From assembly GCF_019597925.1 (NCBI RefSeq), contig NZ_CP080442.1, positions 1,592,001-1,656,000 on the forward strand: DNA of 64,000 nt. The letters are read 5' to 3'. Position 1 is the stretch's first letter; the number at the start of each line of letters is the position of its first letter. Under the pieces are notes generated by a model. It did not search any database and had not been told where the DNA came from. It saw only the letters and a program-made list of their open reading frames with translations. Positions 9,255 through 17,622 of the stretch are shown in pieces. The DNA is from [Clostridium] scindens (GTDB taxonomy: Bacteria > Bacillota > Clostridia > Lachnospirales > Lachnospiraceae). Position numbers and translations under genes: made by a program.

Positions 9255-9635
9255 ATGGGATTTTGGCTTTTTATGTTAATTATGGATCTTCTTATTCCAT
9301 TTACAATGATAGGCTTTGGCAGATGCTTTTTGAAAAAGGCGCCGGATAATATCAATTCTGTATTCGGCTATAGGACATCTATGTCTATGAAAAATAAGGA
9401 TACATGGATTTTTGCCCATAAATACTGCGGTAAAATGTGGTATATCTGTGGGCTGGTTTTATTGCCGATATCATTTATCGTTATGTTAGCGGTCGTGGGC
9501 AAAGAGAAAGATATCGTTGGAAATGTTGGGGGAATTCTCTGCGGCATCCAGATGATACCATTAATCGGCTCCATTATTCCTACGGAAATAGCACTTAGAA
9601 AAGTTTTCGACCAATATGGGAACAGAAGACATTGA
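9255..9635 (+). CDS. SdpI/YhfL-family membrane protein
   Basis: 126 residues with three hydrophobic helices. The segment INSVFGYRTSMSMKNKDTW followed by FAHKYCGKMW matches the signature of the SdpI family (N-x-x-x-G-Y-R-T, then W and a second helix). The best known member, Bacillus subtilis SdpI, is an immunity protein against the toxin SdpC, but most family members are uncharacterised. I see no toxin gene next to it, so immunity is not supported here. An AAGGAG site precedes the start. Confidence 0.78.
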   Translation: MGFWLFMLIMDLLIPFTMIGFGRCFLKKAPDNINSVFGYRTSMSMKNKDTWIFAHKYCGKMWYICGLVLLPISFIVMLAVVGKEKDIVGNVGGILCGIQMIPLIGSIIPTEIALRKVFDQYGNRRH

Positions 9636-9690
9636 ATCATACGATTTCGGTCTGTCGAGATAAAGAACTATGAATTTGGGGATGAGAAAC

Positions 9691-10575
9691 ATGAATAAAC
9701 AGCAAAGAGCGGATTTGTTATTGGTGATGGTCACGGCATTTTGGGGGCTGTCTTATTATTTGACTGACTTGTGTCTGACTGATTTGCCACCTATGTGTCT
9801 GAATGCGTTTCGATTTATTTCGGCTTTTTTTGTGCTTGGCATTATATTTCATAAAAACCTTTTTTGTTTAAATCTTGCTACGATTCGTTACAGTTTTTTA
9901 GTGGGAATAGCGCTATCGGGAACCTATGTATTCTATGGATATGGAATATCCCGTACTTCGCTTTCTAACGCTGGCTTTATCTGTGCCTTACCGGTAGTAT
10001 TTACTCCAGTCTTTGCCTTTCTGGTTAATCGTACACGTCCCAGCCGCAAACTAATAGCGTGTCTGTTCCTGTGCTCCTTGGGATTAGCGCTACTAACGCT
10101 GAACGACAGCCTTCGTCCGGCATTAGGAGATATCATCTGTCTTGGCGTGCCAATCTGCTATGCTTTTGACCTGCTTTTAACGGAAAAAGCCGTGCAGCAT
10201 TCCGAGGTTGACGCGCTGGGGCTTGGCGTATGTCAGTTAGGCGTAGTTGGAATCATTACGCTGGTATTGTCAATGTTTTTGGAGCATCCGCATTTGCCAA
10301 CCACGCCAATGACATGGGGCGCGGCATTATTCTTGGGCATATTGTGTAGCGGCGTGGCATTTATTATTCAGTCGGTACAGCAGCAATATACGACAGCCAG
10401 CCACGTTGGCCTGATTTTCACTCTGGAGCCAGTATTTGCTGCTATTGTGGCTTATTTTTTTGCTGGCGAGGTACTTACTTCCCGCAGTTATGTGGGAATG
10501 GCATTCATGCTTTTAAGCCTCGTGGTTATGGAAGTGGATTTTCCTATAAAGAGGCAGGAGGTGACTATGGAATAG
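9691..10575 (+). CDS. EamA/DMT-family transporter
   Basis: 294 residues with about ten hydrophobic helices arranged as two five-helix EamA repeats (about 10-140 and 150-285). The first opens with MVTAFWGLSYYLTDL, typical of drug/metabolite transporters; the second carries LIFTLEPVFAAIVAYFFAGE, the usual signature near the end of the second repeat. The family exports amino acids or metabolites. I chose the ATG after GGGGATGAG; in-frame ATGs at 9670 and 9682 would add up to seven residues. The substrate cannot be told and there is no adjacent regulator. Confidence 0.85.
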   Translation: MNKQQRADLLLVMVTAFWGLSYYLTDLCLTDLPPMCLNAFRFISAFFVLGIIFHKNLFCLNLATIRYSFLVGIALSGTYVFYGYGISRTSLSNAGFICALPVVFTPVFAFLVNRTRPSRKLIACLFLCSLGLALLTLNDSLRPALGDIICLGVPICYAFDLLLTEKAVQHSEVDALGLGVCQLGVVGIITLVLSMFLEHPHLPTTPMTWGAALFLGILCSGVAFIIQSVQQQYTTASHVGLIFTLEPVFAAIVAYFFAGEVLTSRSYVGMAFMLLSLVVMEVDFPIKRQEVTME

Positions 10576-10690
10576 CAATGTAGCTTCATAATCAGTTATG
10601 TTGTTTTAGTAGCGAATGTTAAGGAAACTGCATAGAATAGATCATGGATGCTTGAGGATGAATCAATCTCAAAATAGGGAGGATTCTTAT

Positions 10691-11617
10691 ATGACAGCCA
10701 GCAAAGACATTTTGGCAGATAGATATTCGGCTAAATCGTCTATTCATGAAAATGCAATCATTAAAAAAATATCTTTGGTCAGCATTATCGGAAATATTAT
10801 ACTTTCTGGATTTAAATTGTTTGCCGGGATTTGTGGCCGCTCGGGGGCAATGATTTCCGATTCCATTCATTCTATGTCAGATGTAATTACCACATTTATT
10901 GCTTTTTTAGGAGTTAAAATATCAAAAAAACCTGCGGATAAAGAGCATCCTTATGGACATGACCGGCTGGAGTGCGTTGCCGCGCTGCTTCTGGGATCCA
11001 TTCTTCTAGTTACCGGTATTGGCATTGGAAAAGCAGGGCTGCAAAATATTATCGCTGGAAATTATGATACTCTTGTAGTTCCCGGCATGATCGCGCTAGT
11101 TGCGGCAATTGTGTCTATTGTTGGGAAAGAGGCTATGTACTGGTACACAAGGTATTATGCCAAGATCATTGATTCTGCGGCATTTATGGCGGATGCATGG
11201 CATCATAGATCGGACGCTTTTTCTTCCGTTGGCTCTCTGATTGGCATCAGCGGCGCAATGCTTGGCTTTCCGGTGCTGGATTCGGTAGCAAGCGTTGTAA
11301 TATGCTTATTTATATTGAAAGTCTCGTGTGATATATTGCGGGATGCTATAAGGAAGATGCTGGACACTGCCTGTGATGCGGACTATGAAAAAAAACTGAC
11401 GGATTACATCCGTTCGCAGGAAGAGGTAATTCGCGTTGATTTGCTTCAATCCAGAATGTTTGGGAATAAGGTGTATATCGACCTGGAAATTGCGATAGAA
11501 GGCGATAAGTCCCTTCGCGCTGCCCATCGCATTGCCGAGCAGATTCATGATAAGGTAGAGAAGACCTTTCCCGAGATCAAGCACATTATGATACATGTAA
11601 ATCCGGCTGGAAGCTGA
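10691..11617 (+). CDS. Cation diffusion facilitator (CDF) metal exporter
   Basis: 308 residues from the ATG behind AGGGAGG at 10676-10682; an upstream in-frame ATG at 10616 lacks such a site. Six hydrophobic helices are followed by a cytoplasmic ferredoxin-like domain. Metal-site motifs are visible: DSIHSMSD in helix 2, HPYGHDRLE in the following loop, and AWHHRSDAFSS (HxxxD) in helix 5. These are the hallmarks of CDF proteins that export Zn, Fe, Mn or related divalent ions by proton exchange. The metal cannot be assigned with confidence. The gene appears to stand alone and ends before a shared hairpin with the convergent gene. Confidence 0.9.
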   Translation: MTASKDILADRYSAKSSIHENAIIKKISLVSIIGNIILSGFKLFAGICGRSGAMISDSIHSMSDVITTFIAFLGVKISKKPADKEHPYGHDRLECVAALLLGSILLVTGIGIGKAGLQNIIAGNYDTLVVPGMIALVAAIVSIVGKEAMYWYTRYYAKIIDSAAFMADAWHHRSDAFSSVGSLIGISGAMLGFPVLDSVASVVICLFILKVSCDILRDAIRKMLDTACDADYEKKLTDYIRSQEEVIRVDLLQSRMFGNKVYIDLEIAIEGDKSLRAAHRIAEQIHDKVEKTFPEIKHIMIHVNPAGS

Positions 11618-11665
11618 TTGCCTTGCGATCTCATCACAGGAATAAAATATAAGCAGAAGATATAC

Positions 11666-11703
11666 GCCCCTGCCTCTCATGCATGAGAAGCAGGGGCATT
11701 TTG
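11666..11703. terminator. Hairpin between convergent genes
   Basis: GCCCCTGC and GCAGGGGC form a strong outer stem around an inner TCTCAT/ATGAGA stem. It is followed on the plus strand by ATTTTG, and lies between the ends of the CDF gene (plus) and the large surface protein (minus). It probably serves as terminator for both, although the U-tracts are short. Confidence 0.65.
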
Positions 11704-11727
11704 AGCATTCTGGCTTGTGAATTAGAA

Positions 11728-13818
11728 TCAGGCTTCTGAATCCAGACATCCTTCCAGCTGGCAGGAAACATTCTGCAGTTTCGCCTGGAGAACGATTTCC
11801 AGCCTGGAGACGGCTCCAATCATGCTAGTTACGGAACGGTTGAGTTCAAACAACTCATCATTCGTCACATCTTCCATATTGATGAATGCCTGCATTTTCT
11901 GACCTTCCGCATTTAAGATGCGGGCAAGCGCAGCTTCTTGAAGAGCCACCGAGTCGATCAGGTCAATAAGAGCCTGGCATCTGGGCGTGAGAATATTCGT
12001 GGTTATGGTCGACGTATTATTGTCTGGGTTGGGATCCGGCGTCGTGGATGTCACCGATGCTGTATTCGTAATGGTTCCCTGTGCCTGCGGACTGATGGTA
12101 CCCTGAATGATAATTGTCCGGGATGCTCCGGCCGCTATGGTTCCGAGATTCAGGCTTCCCGTCCATGGGCTGAAAGTAGTTCCGTTGTCTGTAGAATATT
12201 GCGCATCCGTAATACTGGATGGGAGATTGTCTGTGAGTATGACATTTTCAGAAGAAGAAGGACCTGCATTTGCTACTGTAAGGGTATAGGTCAGTTCTCT
12301 TCCTGGCAGCGTTGCAGCGCTTACGGTTTTTGTCACCGAGATATCTGCGGATGTGCCTGTAATCAGCACAGGGACCTCGTTGGACTCCACCTGGAAGACT
12401 GCGGGAATTCCACCTTCGACCGGCGTATAAGAGTAAGTGATGGACGCCCGGTTAAGGGTTGGGTTCTGGGCAGGGATGGAGGTGGCTGTGGCTGAAAATG
12501 TGACTGTAACACTCTGGCCGCCAGGGATATCCGGCAGTGAAAATCCTGTATTCGGGTTAGCGGATGGGAAGGTGGCCCCATTGACCCTTACGCTGCCTGG
12601 AACAAAGGTTACGCCTACCGGAAGGATATCTCTAAAGAATACTTCGGTCAGTGGATTGGCGCAGGTATCAGTCAAGGTTACGGTGTAATCGAAGACTTCT
12701 CCGACGCTGACAGAAGACGCGCTGGCTGTTTTTACAGGCGTGAATTGGCGTATCTGTATCTCCTGGAATGCAACATCGTCGATTGCGTAATCATTTCCGA
12801 TTACTTCAGGCCCTTCGCTCAGAAATTCCACGGTGAGGCTGGTGTTGTCCTGGGAATTGATGACGCTTCCGATCTGTTTCCATTCCGGCGCATTCACATT
12901 TGGAGGTATGAGTATGCCTAATGGGGCACTGTACAGGACGTTATCGTCTTCATCCAGAATCCGGACGCTAAGTTCAGGATTCGGATAGCCTGTTACTTTG
13001 AAGAGGTTCATGATCCATGCGGTAAATAGATAGTTCGTGTTAGGCTGTACGGCCACGGTATCCCTGAAAAATACAGAGCCTGGATTGAAGCCATTTACAA
13101 TCATCATCCGCCCTGTCTCGTTGCCCTGCGTATGATCCGCAATCCTCCACCATGCGCCGATTTCTGAACTCATGGAGTTATTCATGATGTTCTGTACCGT
13201 ATACTCGCCGCCCAGGGGCGCGAATACATCAGGATTGGGCAGTACATACGTGAAGTCAGGCGTTACGCCGGGATAGGGCTCGGTAGGCGCTCCCGTATTG
13301 GCCGGGGTTCCCTGGGGAAAACTGCCGAAAGTTCCGTTATCAGCCGCGTTGATCAAGTTTTCACCAGATATAATTGCGCACTGGTCAATCAAAGCCTCCA
13401 ATGGCGTATAGATAACAGGACCATTTAGGAAGTCCTGATTTGTAATATTACTGCCTTCCACGGTTACAAAAAGCGTATCCGGCGTTACGGAGTCCAGATT
13501 GGTGGAACCTGCTGGTGGATTGCTTACAGCGGTAATAGGCGGGTTGACGCCCTGCGGTATGCTGCCGCTTGCCGCATTGTTAAAGTCTCCCGGCGTTGGC
13601 AGGCCGCCGGCCGCGCCAAAGGATTCAACGATTCTATAGTTCCCATCTGGCACATTGATAAAAGAATAATTTCCGTTGCTGTCGGTAAGCACGGTAAGCC
13701 TTGCATTGGTTGCAATATTCTGTAAAACAACCGGGATATTGGCAATGCCGGAGTCTCCGGAGGAGATGGATGCGCTTCGGTTCCGGTCAAAAATGACTCT
13801 ACCTGATATGGTTGCCAT
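11728..13818 (-). CDS. Large surface protein: SdrD/Cna B-like, binding-like and DUF11 domains plus ILNAEG helical module
   Basis: 696 residues from the ATG seven bases behind GGAGGT; the earlier ATG at 13833 overlaps that site. Domain order: Cna B/SdrD B-like fold (1-75, SGRVIFDRN, NGNYSFINVPDGNYRI); a middle region with a galactose-binding-like fold (about 130-365, ending YAIDDVAFQEI); two DUF11-type beta domains (about 370-490 and 497-605; SVTKTVSAATLPGRELTYTL in the second); and a helical C-terminus (about 610-696) with ALARILNAEGQKMQ. There is no signal peptide or wall anchor, which is odd for these domains and fits assembly on a spore or other surface by another route. The helical module recurs in both neighbouring genes. 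Its start overlaps the upstream gene by 20 bases. Confidence 0.85.
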   Translation of the reverse strand: MATISGRVIFDRNRSASISSGDSGIANIPVVLQNIATNARLTVLTDSNGNYSFINVPDGNYRIVESFGAAGGLPTPGDFNNAASGSIPQGVNPPITAVSNPPAGSTNLDSVTPDTLFVTVEGSNITNQDFLNGPVIYTPLEALIDQCAIISGENLINAADNGTFGSFPQGTPANTGAPTEPYPGVTPDFTYVLPNPDVFAPLGGEYTVQNIMNNSMSSEIGAWWRIADHTQGNETGRMMIVNGFNPGSVFFRDTVAVQPNTNYLFTAWIMNLFKVTGYPNPELSVRILDEDDNVLYSAPLGILIPPNVNAPEWKQIGSVINSQDNTSLTVEFLSEGPEVIGNDYAIDDVAFQEIQIRQFTPVKTASASSVSVGEVFDYTVTLTDTCANPLTEVFFRDILPVGVTFVPGSVRVNGATFPSANPNTGFSLPDIPGGQSVTVTFSATATSIPAQNPTLNRASITYSYTPVEGGIPAVFQVESNEVPVLITGTSADISVTKTVSAATLPGRELTYTLTVANAGPSSSENVILTDNLPSSITDAQYSTDNGTTFSPWTGSLNLGTIAAGASRTIIIQGTISPQAQGTITNTASVTSTTPDPNPDNNTSTITTNILTPRCQALIDLIDSVALQEAALARILNAEGQKMQAFINMEDVTNDELFELNRSVTSMIGAVSRLEIVLQAKLQNVSCQLEGCLDSEA

Positions 13819-14131
13819 GAGAGATACCTCCATTCATTTCTTGATTTGGACTGCTGTCTGATGCGGCGGGACACTGGACAAAGATTTCGGCTTTTCCCTG
13901 GAGTATCAGTTCAAGCCTTGTGACTGCCCCTATCATTAATTCGGCTGATTTGTTCATTCTTAATAATTCATCGGTGGATGTGCCATCTGCCGAGAGAATT
14001 GCTTCCATTTTTTCCCCTTCCGCATTTAGGATATGCGAAAGAGAACTTTCCTGCATTGCTACGGATTCTAATAGATCTGTTATTGCCTGGTCCGCAGTTT
14101 TATCGCCAGGCGTTATAATAGGCATGCCCAT
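13799..14131 (-). CDS. Small protein consisting mainly of the ILNAEGEK helical module
   Basis: 110 residues starting at MGMPIITPGDK behind AGGAGGT; in-frame ATGs upstream lack a site. Almost the whole protein is the helical module: LLESVAMQESSLSHILNAEG, then KMEAILS, and about 20 residues later ELLRMNKSAELMIGAVTRLE. The same pattern of paired amphipathic helices closes the downstream 696-aa protein and the divergent 331-aa protein. It lies first in a two-gene operon and overlaps the next gene by 20 bases, so the products are probably made together and may co-assemble through the shared helices. No enzymatic motif is visible. Confidence 0.8.
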   Translation of the reverse strand: MGMPIITPGDKTADQAITDLLESVAMQESSLSHILNAEGEKMEAILSADGTSTDELLRMNKSAELMIGAVTRLELILQGKAEIFVQCPAASDSSPNQEMNGGISHGNHIR

Positions 14132-14240
14132 AAGATTACCTCCTGAATTCAATTTTAAAATATTACTCTACTTATATATATGCATATATTTTGCAGTAGT
14201 TAATTCCCTGGAAAGTGTATCCGCAGTAGACGAAGCGCAT

Positions 14241-14249
14241 ATAGTAAAT
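14241..14249 (+). promoter_or_regulatory. Possible sporulation-type -10 element
   Basis: CATATAGTA fits the sigma-K -10 consensus CATANNNTA and lies about 40 bases before the cysteine-rich 331-aa gene. I see no consensus sigma-A pair here. A matching -35 is not convincing, so this is only a hint that the gene is expressed during sporulation. Confidence 0.25.
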
Positions 14250-14286
14250 ACGAGTAAACTGTACGTAATTTCATAGGGAGGGCACG

Positions 14287-15282
14287 ATGAATCAATCACT
14301 GGAACCGGAGTCTTCTACAATCTTATCCGGGCATCTTTGCAAATGCTATGAGGGAATCGCGTTTGACTGCAGGTTTTTCTACCTGACTTTGCCTTCGGAA
14401 AATAAAATATTTAAATTCAGCCGGGAATTTATCTTTATAAAATATTATGAAGTGCGCAGGCCTTATGCCGCTATTACTTTTGACAGCATTGAAAATTGTT
14501 TTTGGGCGTCGGATGAAAGGACGCGCGATATCATCTTTAAACTTGACGGTGATTTCAGAGAAATGGGGCAGATCAAAATATCACATTGCCGCGCGGAGGA
14601 TTCCTACATCTGCTCTTTGAGCCATAACTGTGAAAATGACACGATTCTCGTCGCATATGAAAACTGTATTTTAGAGGTTCCAAAAGAAGGAAACCCAATC
14701 CGTATTCTACAGCAGTCTGATTGCAGCATTTATCTGGGGGTTCTTTCGATACCGCCATACCATGTGGTGATCCAGTCATGCAGGCGTAAGCAGTCCATAG
14801 ATATTTTCCTTGAAGATCAATTGATAAAAAACTGCTGTATCTTTGATTCTTCGGAGCATCAGCTCAAAGACTTGGCATTCGTTCCCTGCTGTGATGATGA
14901 GAGACAGACCATTGTGCTTGTGATTCTGGCAGAGGATTCCTGCAAACGTCCCTGCCTGCTGAAATGCGTCCTGGATTCCTGCGGCATGAAACTTAGCGAT
15001 TGTAACTTTATCTGCTGCTGCAGGCAAGGAGGCTGTTCCTGCGATGTGATAGAGTCGATTGCCAGAGCGGAATGTGCCTTGGCACACATCCTGAACGCAG
15101 AGGGAGAAAAATTACAGAAGGCAGTGGAAATTGCAGATAACATATGTGAACTGCTTGAGATTAATCAATCTGTCAATAAGACAATTACTAAAATAACATT
15201 TTTAGAGCAAGTGCTTTATGCGAAACTAGAGGCTGTCAGTGACGGTAAGGCCTGTGATATCTGTAAAGGGCAGAAGAAGTAA
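14287..15282 (+). CDS. Cysteine-rich propeller-like protein with C-terminal ILNAEGEK module
   Basis: 331 residues behind AGGAGGG. The first 230 residues show repeated beta-strand units (for example KIFKFSREFIFIKYYEV, DRTRDIIFKLDGDF-like) that resemble a YncE/NHL-type beta-propeller. A cysteine-dense linker (FICCCRQGGCSC) then leads to the helical module ECALAHILNAEGEKLQ plus LLEINQSVNKTITKITFLEQ. I count about 28 cysteines, far above normal for a cytoplasmic protein and typical of cross-linked coat layers. It is transcribed away from two genes with the same module. No signal peptide or anchor is present. A spore coat or exosporium role is an inference from composition and context. Confidence 0.75.
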   Translation: MNQSLEPESSTILSGHLCKCYEGIAFDCRFFYLTLPSENKIFKFSREFIFIKYYEVRRPYAAITFDSIENCFWASDERTRDIIFKLDGDFREMGQIKISHCRAEDSYICSLSHNCENDTILVAYENCILEVPKEGNPIRILQQSDCSIYLGVLSIPPYHVVIQSCRRKQSIDIFLEDQLIKNCCIFDSSEHQLKDLAFVPCCDDERQTIVLVILAEDSCKRPCLLKCVLDSCGMKLSDCNFICCCRQGGCSCDVIESIARAECALAHILNAEGEKLQKAVEIADNICELLEINQSVNKTITKITFLEQVLYAKLEAVSDGKACDICKGQKK

Positions 15283-15285
15283 TAG

Positions 15286-15329
15286 AAAAAGTTCCGAGGA
15301 TGGTGGTTCATCATCTCCCGGAACTTTTT
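15286..15329. terminator. Bidirectional intrinsic terminator
   Basis: AAAAAGTTCCG pairs with CGGAACTTTTT around a 22-base loop. A and T tracts are built into the stem, so it can terminate from both sides. It sits between the convergent ends of the cysteine-rich gene and the metallophosphoesterase gene. Confidence 0.85.
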
Positions 15330-15341
15330 AAAGGTATTTTA

Positions 15342-16240
15342 TTACTTTTTAAAATAGTCCGATATAGGAACCGGGCCTTCCAAGATTTCTCTCTCCACAG
15401 ACAGGTACCGGTCTCTTCCCGAACGCACGGACCATTTTATTAAGGTTATATGATTATTTTCTATTTCAATGCCAGTAATACACCGGGGATGCACGCAGCT
15501 TCCCGTATTAAAATAAGTTCCTTCCCGCGGCTGCGAAAATACGGGCCTGTGCGTGTGGCCGGCAATCAGAATGGGGTAGTGCTCCTGCGCGTAAGACGAT
15601 AGTTTCTTTTCTACGCGTTCTTTTGCCTTCCTGGGGCGTCCTGCGCCTGTGGGATCTAAAAAGCCGACTAATTCCAGATGCCGCCATACATATCTTACCA
15701 GGAATCTTGCAAGCGGCCACAACGTGTCATTTAGGAGGTCGCCCTGATGTCCATGAACCAGGAACAACTCTTCATTTCCGCAAGTGCTCTTTAGAATCAG
15801 GCCTTCTGTGGCGGTTTCCGTTAAGAGAACTTTTTCACAGCGGGATGATTCGCAGTAATAGGTGCCGCAGTGGCGTTCCATATAGCCTTTTCTTCGCTTT
15901 ACGATGTCGTGATTGCCATACAGCAGATGGAGCCTGCCTGCCTTGTTAAATTCAGACAGCATCCAAAAGATGTCGCTGTGTACCTCTACAATGGTTTTTA
16001 ACTGCCTGTTTTCCCACAATTCATCTCCATCGCCCAGTTCAATATAGTAAAACCATTCTGGTAATAATATTGCAGGGCTCCGAAACAGACTGTCTGATTT
16101 GCCAGGAAATTATCCCCTGCATTTCCCTGGCCACGGTGGCAGTCGCTCATAAGAATCAGTTTCGAATCGGAATCAAAGGGGATTTCCTGGGCGTGCCGGT
16201 ATATTTCATCCAGTCTTTTAGGTGTTGAGACAGCCTTCAT
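15342..16240 (-). pseudogene. Metallophosphoesterase (calcineurin-like), broken by a one-base deletion
   Basis: Two overlapping frames make one protein. The first (from 16240, behind AAGGAGGT) carries LILMSDCHRGQG, the D-x-H metal motif. The second, ending at 15342, carries LHLLYGNHD, LFLVHGHQGD and LIAGHTHRP, the GNHD and GH(T)H motifs. The missing GDGDELWEN metal motif is encoded in the second frame just upstream of its first ATG. Restoring one T in the run at 16049-16052 (T4 to T5 on the coding strand) joins QNGF to YYIELGDGDE and gives an exact 299-residue product. It may be a true pseudogene or a sequencing error. It probably shares an operon with the DUF4474 gene, 5 bases upstream. Confidence 0.85.
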
Positions 16241-16245
16241 GGGAA

Positions 16246-17457
16246 CTACCTCCTTGCGCTATCATAGCAGTCATCTTCCGGCGGATATTCGGTATCCTGG
16301 TCATAGCCGCAATCACAAGAACCATAATGACAGTTACAGCTGTTGTGGCTGCCGTAGCGATACTCACAGTTCCGCTCATGGCTGCAGCGCTGCCTGTAAG
16401 GATCACATGGGGGCTTAGGCGGGCACGGCGGACAAGGGTGCACAGGCGGGTGAGGGGGCTTAGGCGGACATGGGGGCGCAGGCGGCTGAGGCGGCTCTGG
16501 CGGCAGCGGATCAGGAGCCGGGTGAGGCGGGCGACCCTCCAGCCATTCCTTAATCCATTCAAACGCGTCGTAAACGCCTCGTGCGTAAAGCGAGTCAATG
16601 AATAATTGATAGAGTTCTGGAACCATAGCCTTTATATACTCCAGTTTGTCGAGGGTCTGGCTGTATTTGGCGGTGGTGAATTCATATAATTTGCAATTAT
16701 TACTGTTTGTCTGCTGTACTATGGCTTCGGCAGCCTCATTGCGTGACAGGGGCTGTGGGGAATGAGGGGCAGCATAGTGAATAGATACGGTCTTTCTTCC
16801 AGAGGAATATTCCTTTTTGGTGTATCCGATTTCGATCAATGCCTTTAGGAAGGCATCTTTCATCCCCTGATCCGGGAATGTGATCTTGGCATCCATAGTC
16901 AGCATATCCGTATCGGAAAATTGTCCTAGTTTAAATCCTGTTAGCCACCAATGCATGGCACTGCGCTTCAGTATGACTTTTCCATTTCGACGCAGCACAA
17001 AGGAGAGATTAAGCATCTCTTCATTTCCGATATTTTCATAAAAAGTTCCTTTAAATTCGTCGGTATCCACATCTTCGCGAGTTGTATTATATACTCCGAT
17101 TTCTCCTCCGGTCGTGATTCCATACTGGCCTTTCCACAGTTCGATAAGCCAGCGCTTTCCCCTATAGGAGAAGGGAATGGGTTCGCAGTCCATAATCATA
17201 TTAAACAGCGGCGCGGCGTCATCATAGAGACGACAGTATCCTACTTGTCTCTGCCAGCAGTTCATAAGGGAATAAAAATAATCGCCTTTTATTTCGTAAG
17301 CAAAACCAGTTTCTTTGAGATCGGCATTTAATTCTCTTTGCTGGCGTAATTTATCAGGATCCGGATGGAATCGATGGCTCCGAACCCGCCAGATTATGAG
17401 AACTACAATGACAGCAGCAAGAATAGCCGCCCCAATTATTATTAATATTGCGGGCAT
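16246..17457 (-). CDS. DUF4474 membrane protein with proline- and cysteine-rich tail
   Basis: 403 residues. One N-terminal transmembrane helix (2-24) precedes a DUF4474-like domain (about 45-270) with DLKETGFAYEIKGDYFYS, YCRLYDDAAPLFNMIMDCEP and LIELWKGQYGITTGGEIGVY. Residues 310-350 are almost pure proline with interspersed Cys, Lys and His (PPCPPKPPHPPVHPCPPCPP); the last 45 residues are Cys/Tyr/His-rich (CNCHYGSCDCGYDQD). The domain has no known function. The tail is unusual and resembles structural coat or wall proteins. The reading frame stays open through the GC-rich repeats, so the tail is probably real. The metallophosphoesterase gene follows after 5 bases. Confidence 0.82.
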   Translation of the reverse strand: MPAILIIIGAAILAAVIVVLIIWRVRSHRFHPDPDKLRQQRELNADLKETGFAYEIKGDYFYSLMNCWQRQVGYCRLYDDAAPLFNMIMDCEPIPFSYRGKRWLIELWKGQYGITTGGEIGVYNTTREDVDTDEFKGTFYENIGNEEMLNLSFVLRRNGKVILKRSAMHWWLTGFKLGQFSDTDMLTMDAKITFPDQGMKDAFLKALIEIGYTKKEYSSGRKTVSIHYAAPHSPQPLSRNEAAEAIVQQTNSNNCKLYEFTTAKYSQTLDKLEYIKAMVPELYQLFIDSLYARGVYDAFEWIKEWLEGRPPHPAPDPLPPEPPQPPAPPCPPKPPHPPVHPCPPCPPKPPCDPYRQRCSHERNCEYRYGSHNSCNCHYGSCDCGYDQDTEYPPEDDCYDSARR

Positions 17458-17548
17458 GATATGTGTCCTTTCTTTTCATGTTAATATATTCTATTCTTCG
17501 TCATTTTTTTGGTGAAAACGACTGGTATAGACTATGAAAATGGACAGT

Positions 17549-17587
17549 AAAAAGCACGCTATTTCTGTCTGACTAGAAATAGCGTGC
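17549..17587 (-). terminator. Intrinsic terminator of the MATE gene
   Basis: A 13-bp perfect stem (GCACGCTATTTCT with AGAAATAGCGTGC) with an 8-base loop is followed on the minus strand by TTTTTACTG. It lies just after the end of the minus-strand MATE gene. Confidence 0.85.
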
Positions 17588-17622
17588 CTGTTGCCTGTTC
17601 CGCCAGGCTGCGGCATGTAACC

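Noticed and set aside
9255..9635. SdpI-like gene as part of a toxin-immunity system
   Set aside because: No SdpC-like toxin or SdpR regulator nearby; the family match alone does not support immunity.
16385..16520. GC-rich repeats in the DUF4474 tail as a possible CRISPR or DNA repeat array
   Set aside because: They are irregular codon repeats of Pro-Pro-Cys in an intact reading frame, without spacers.
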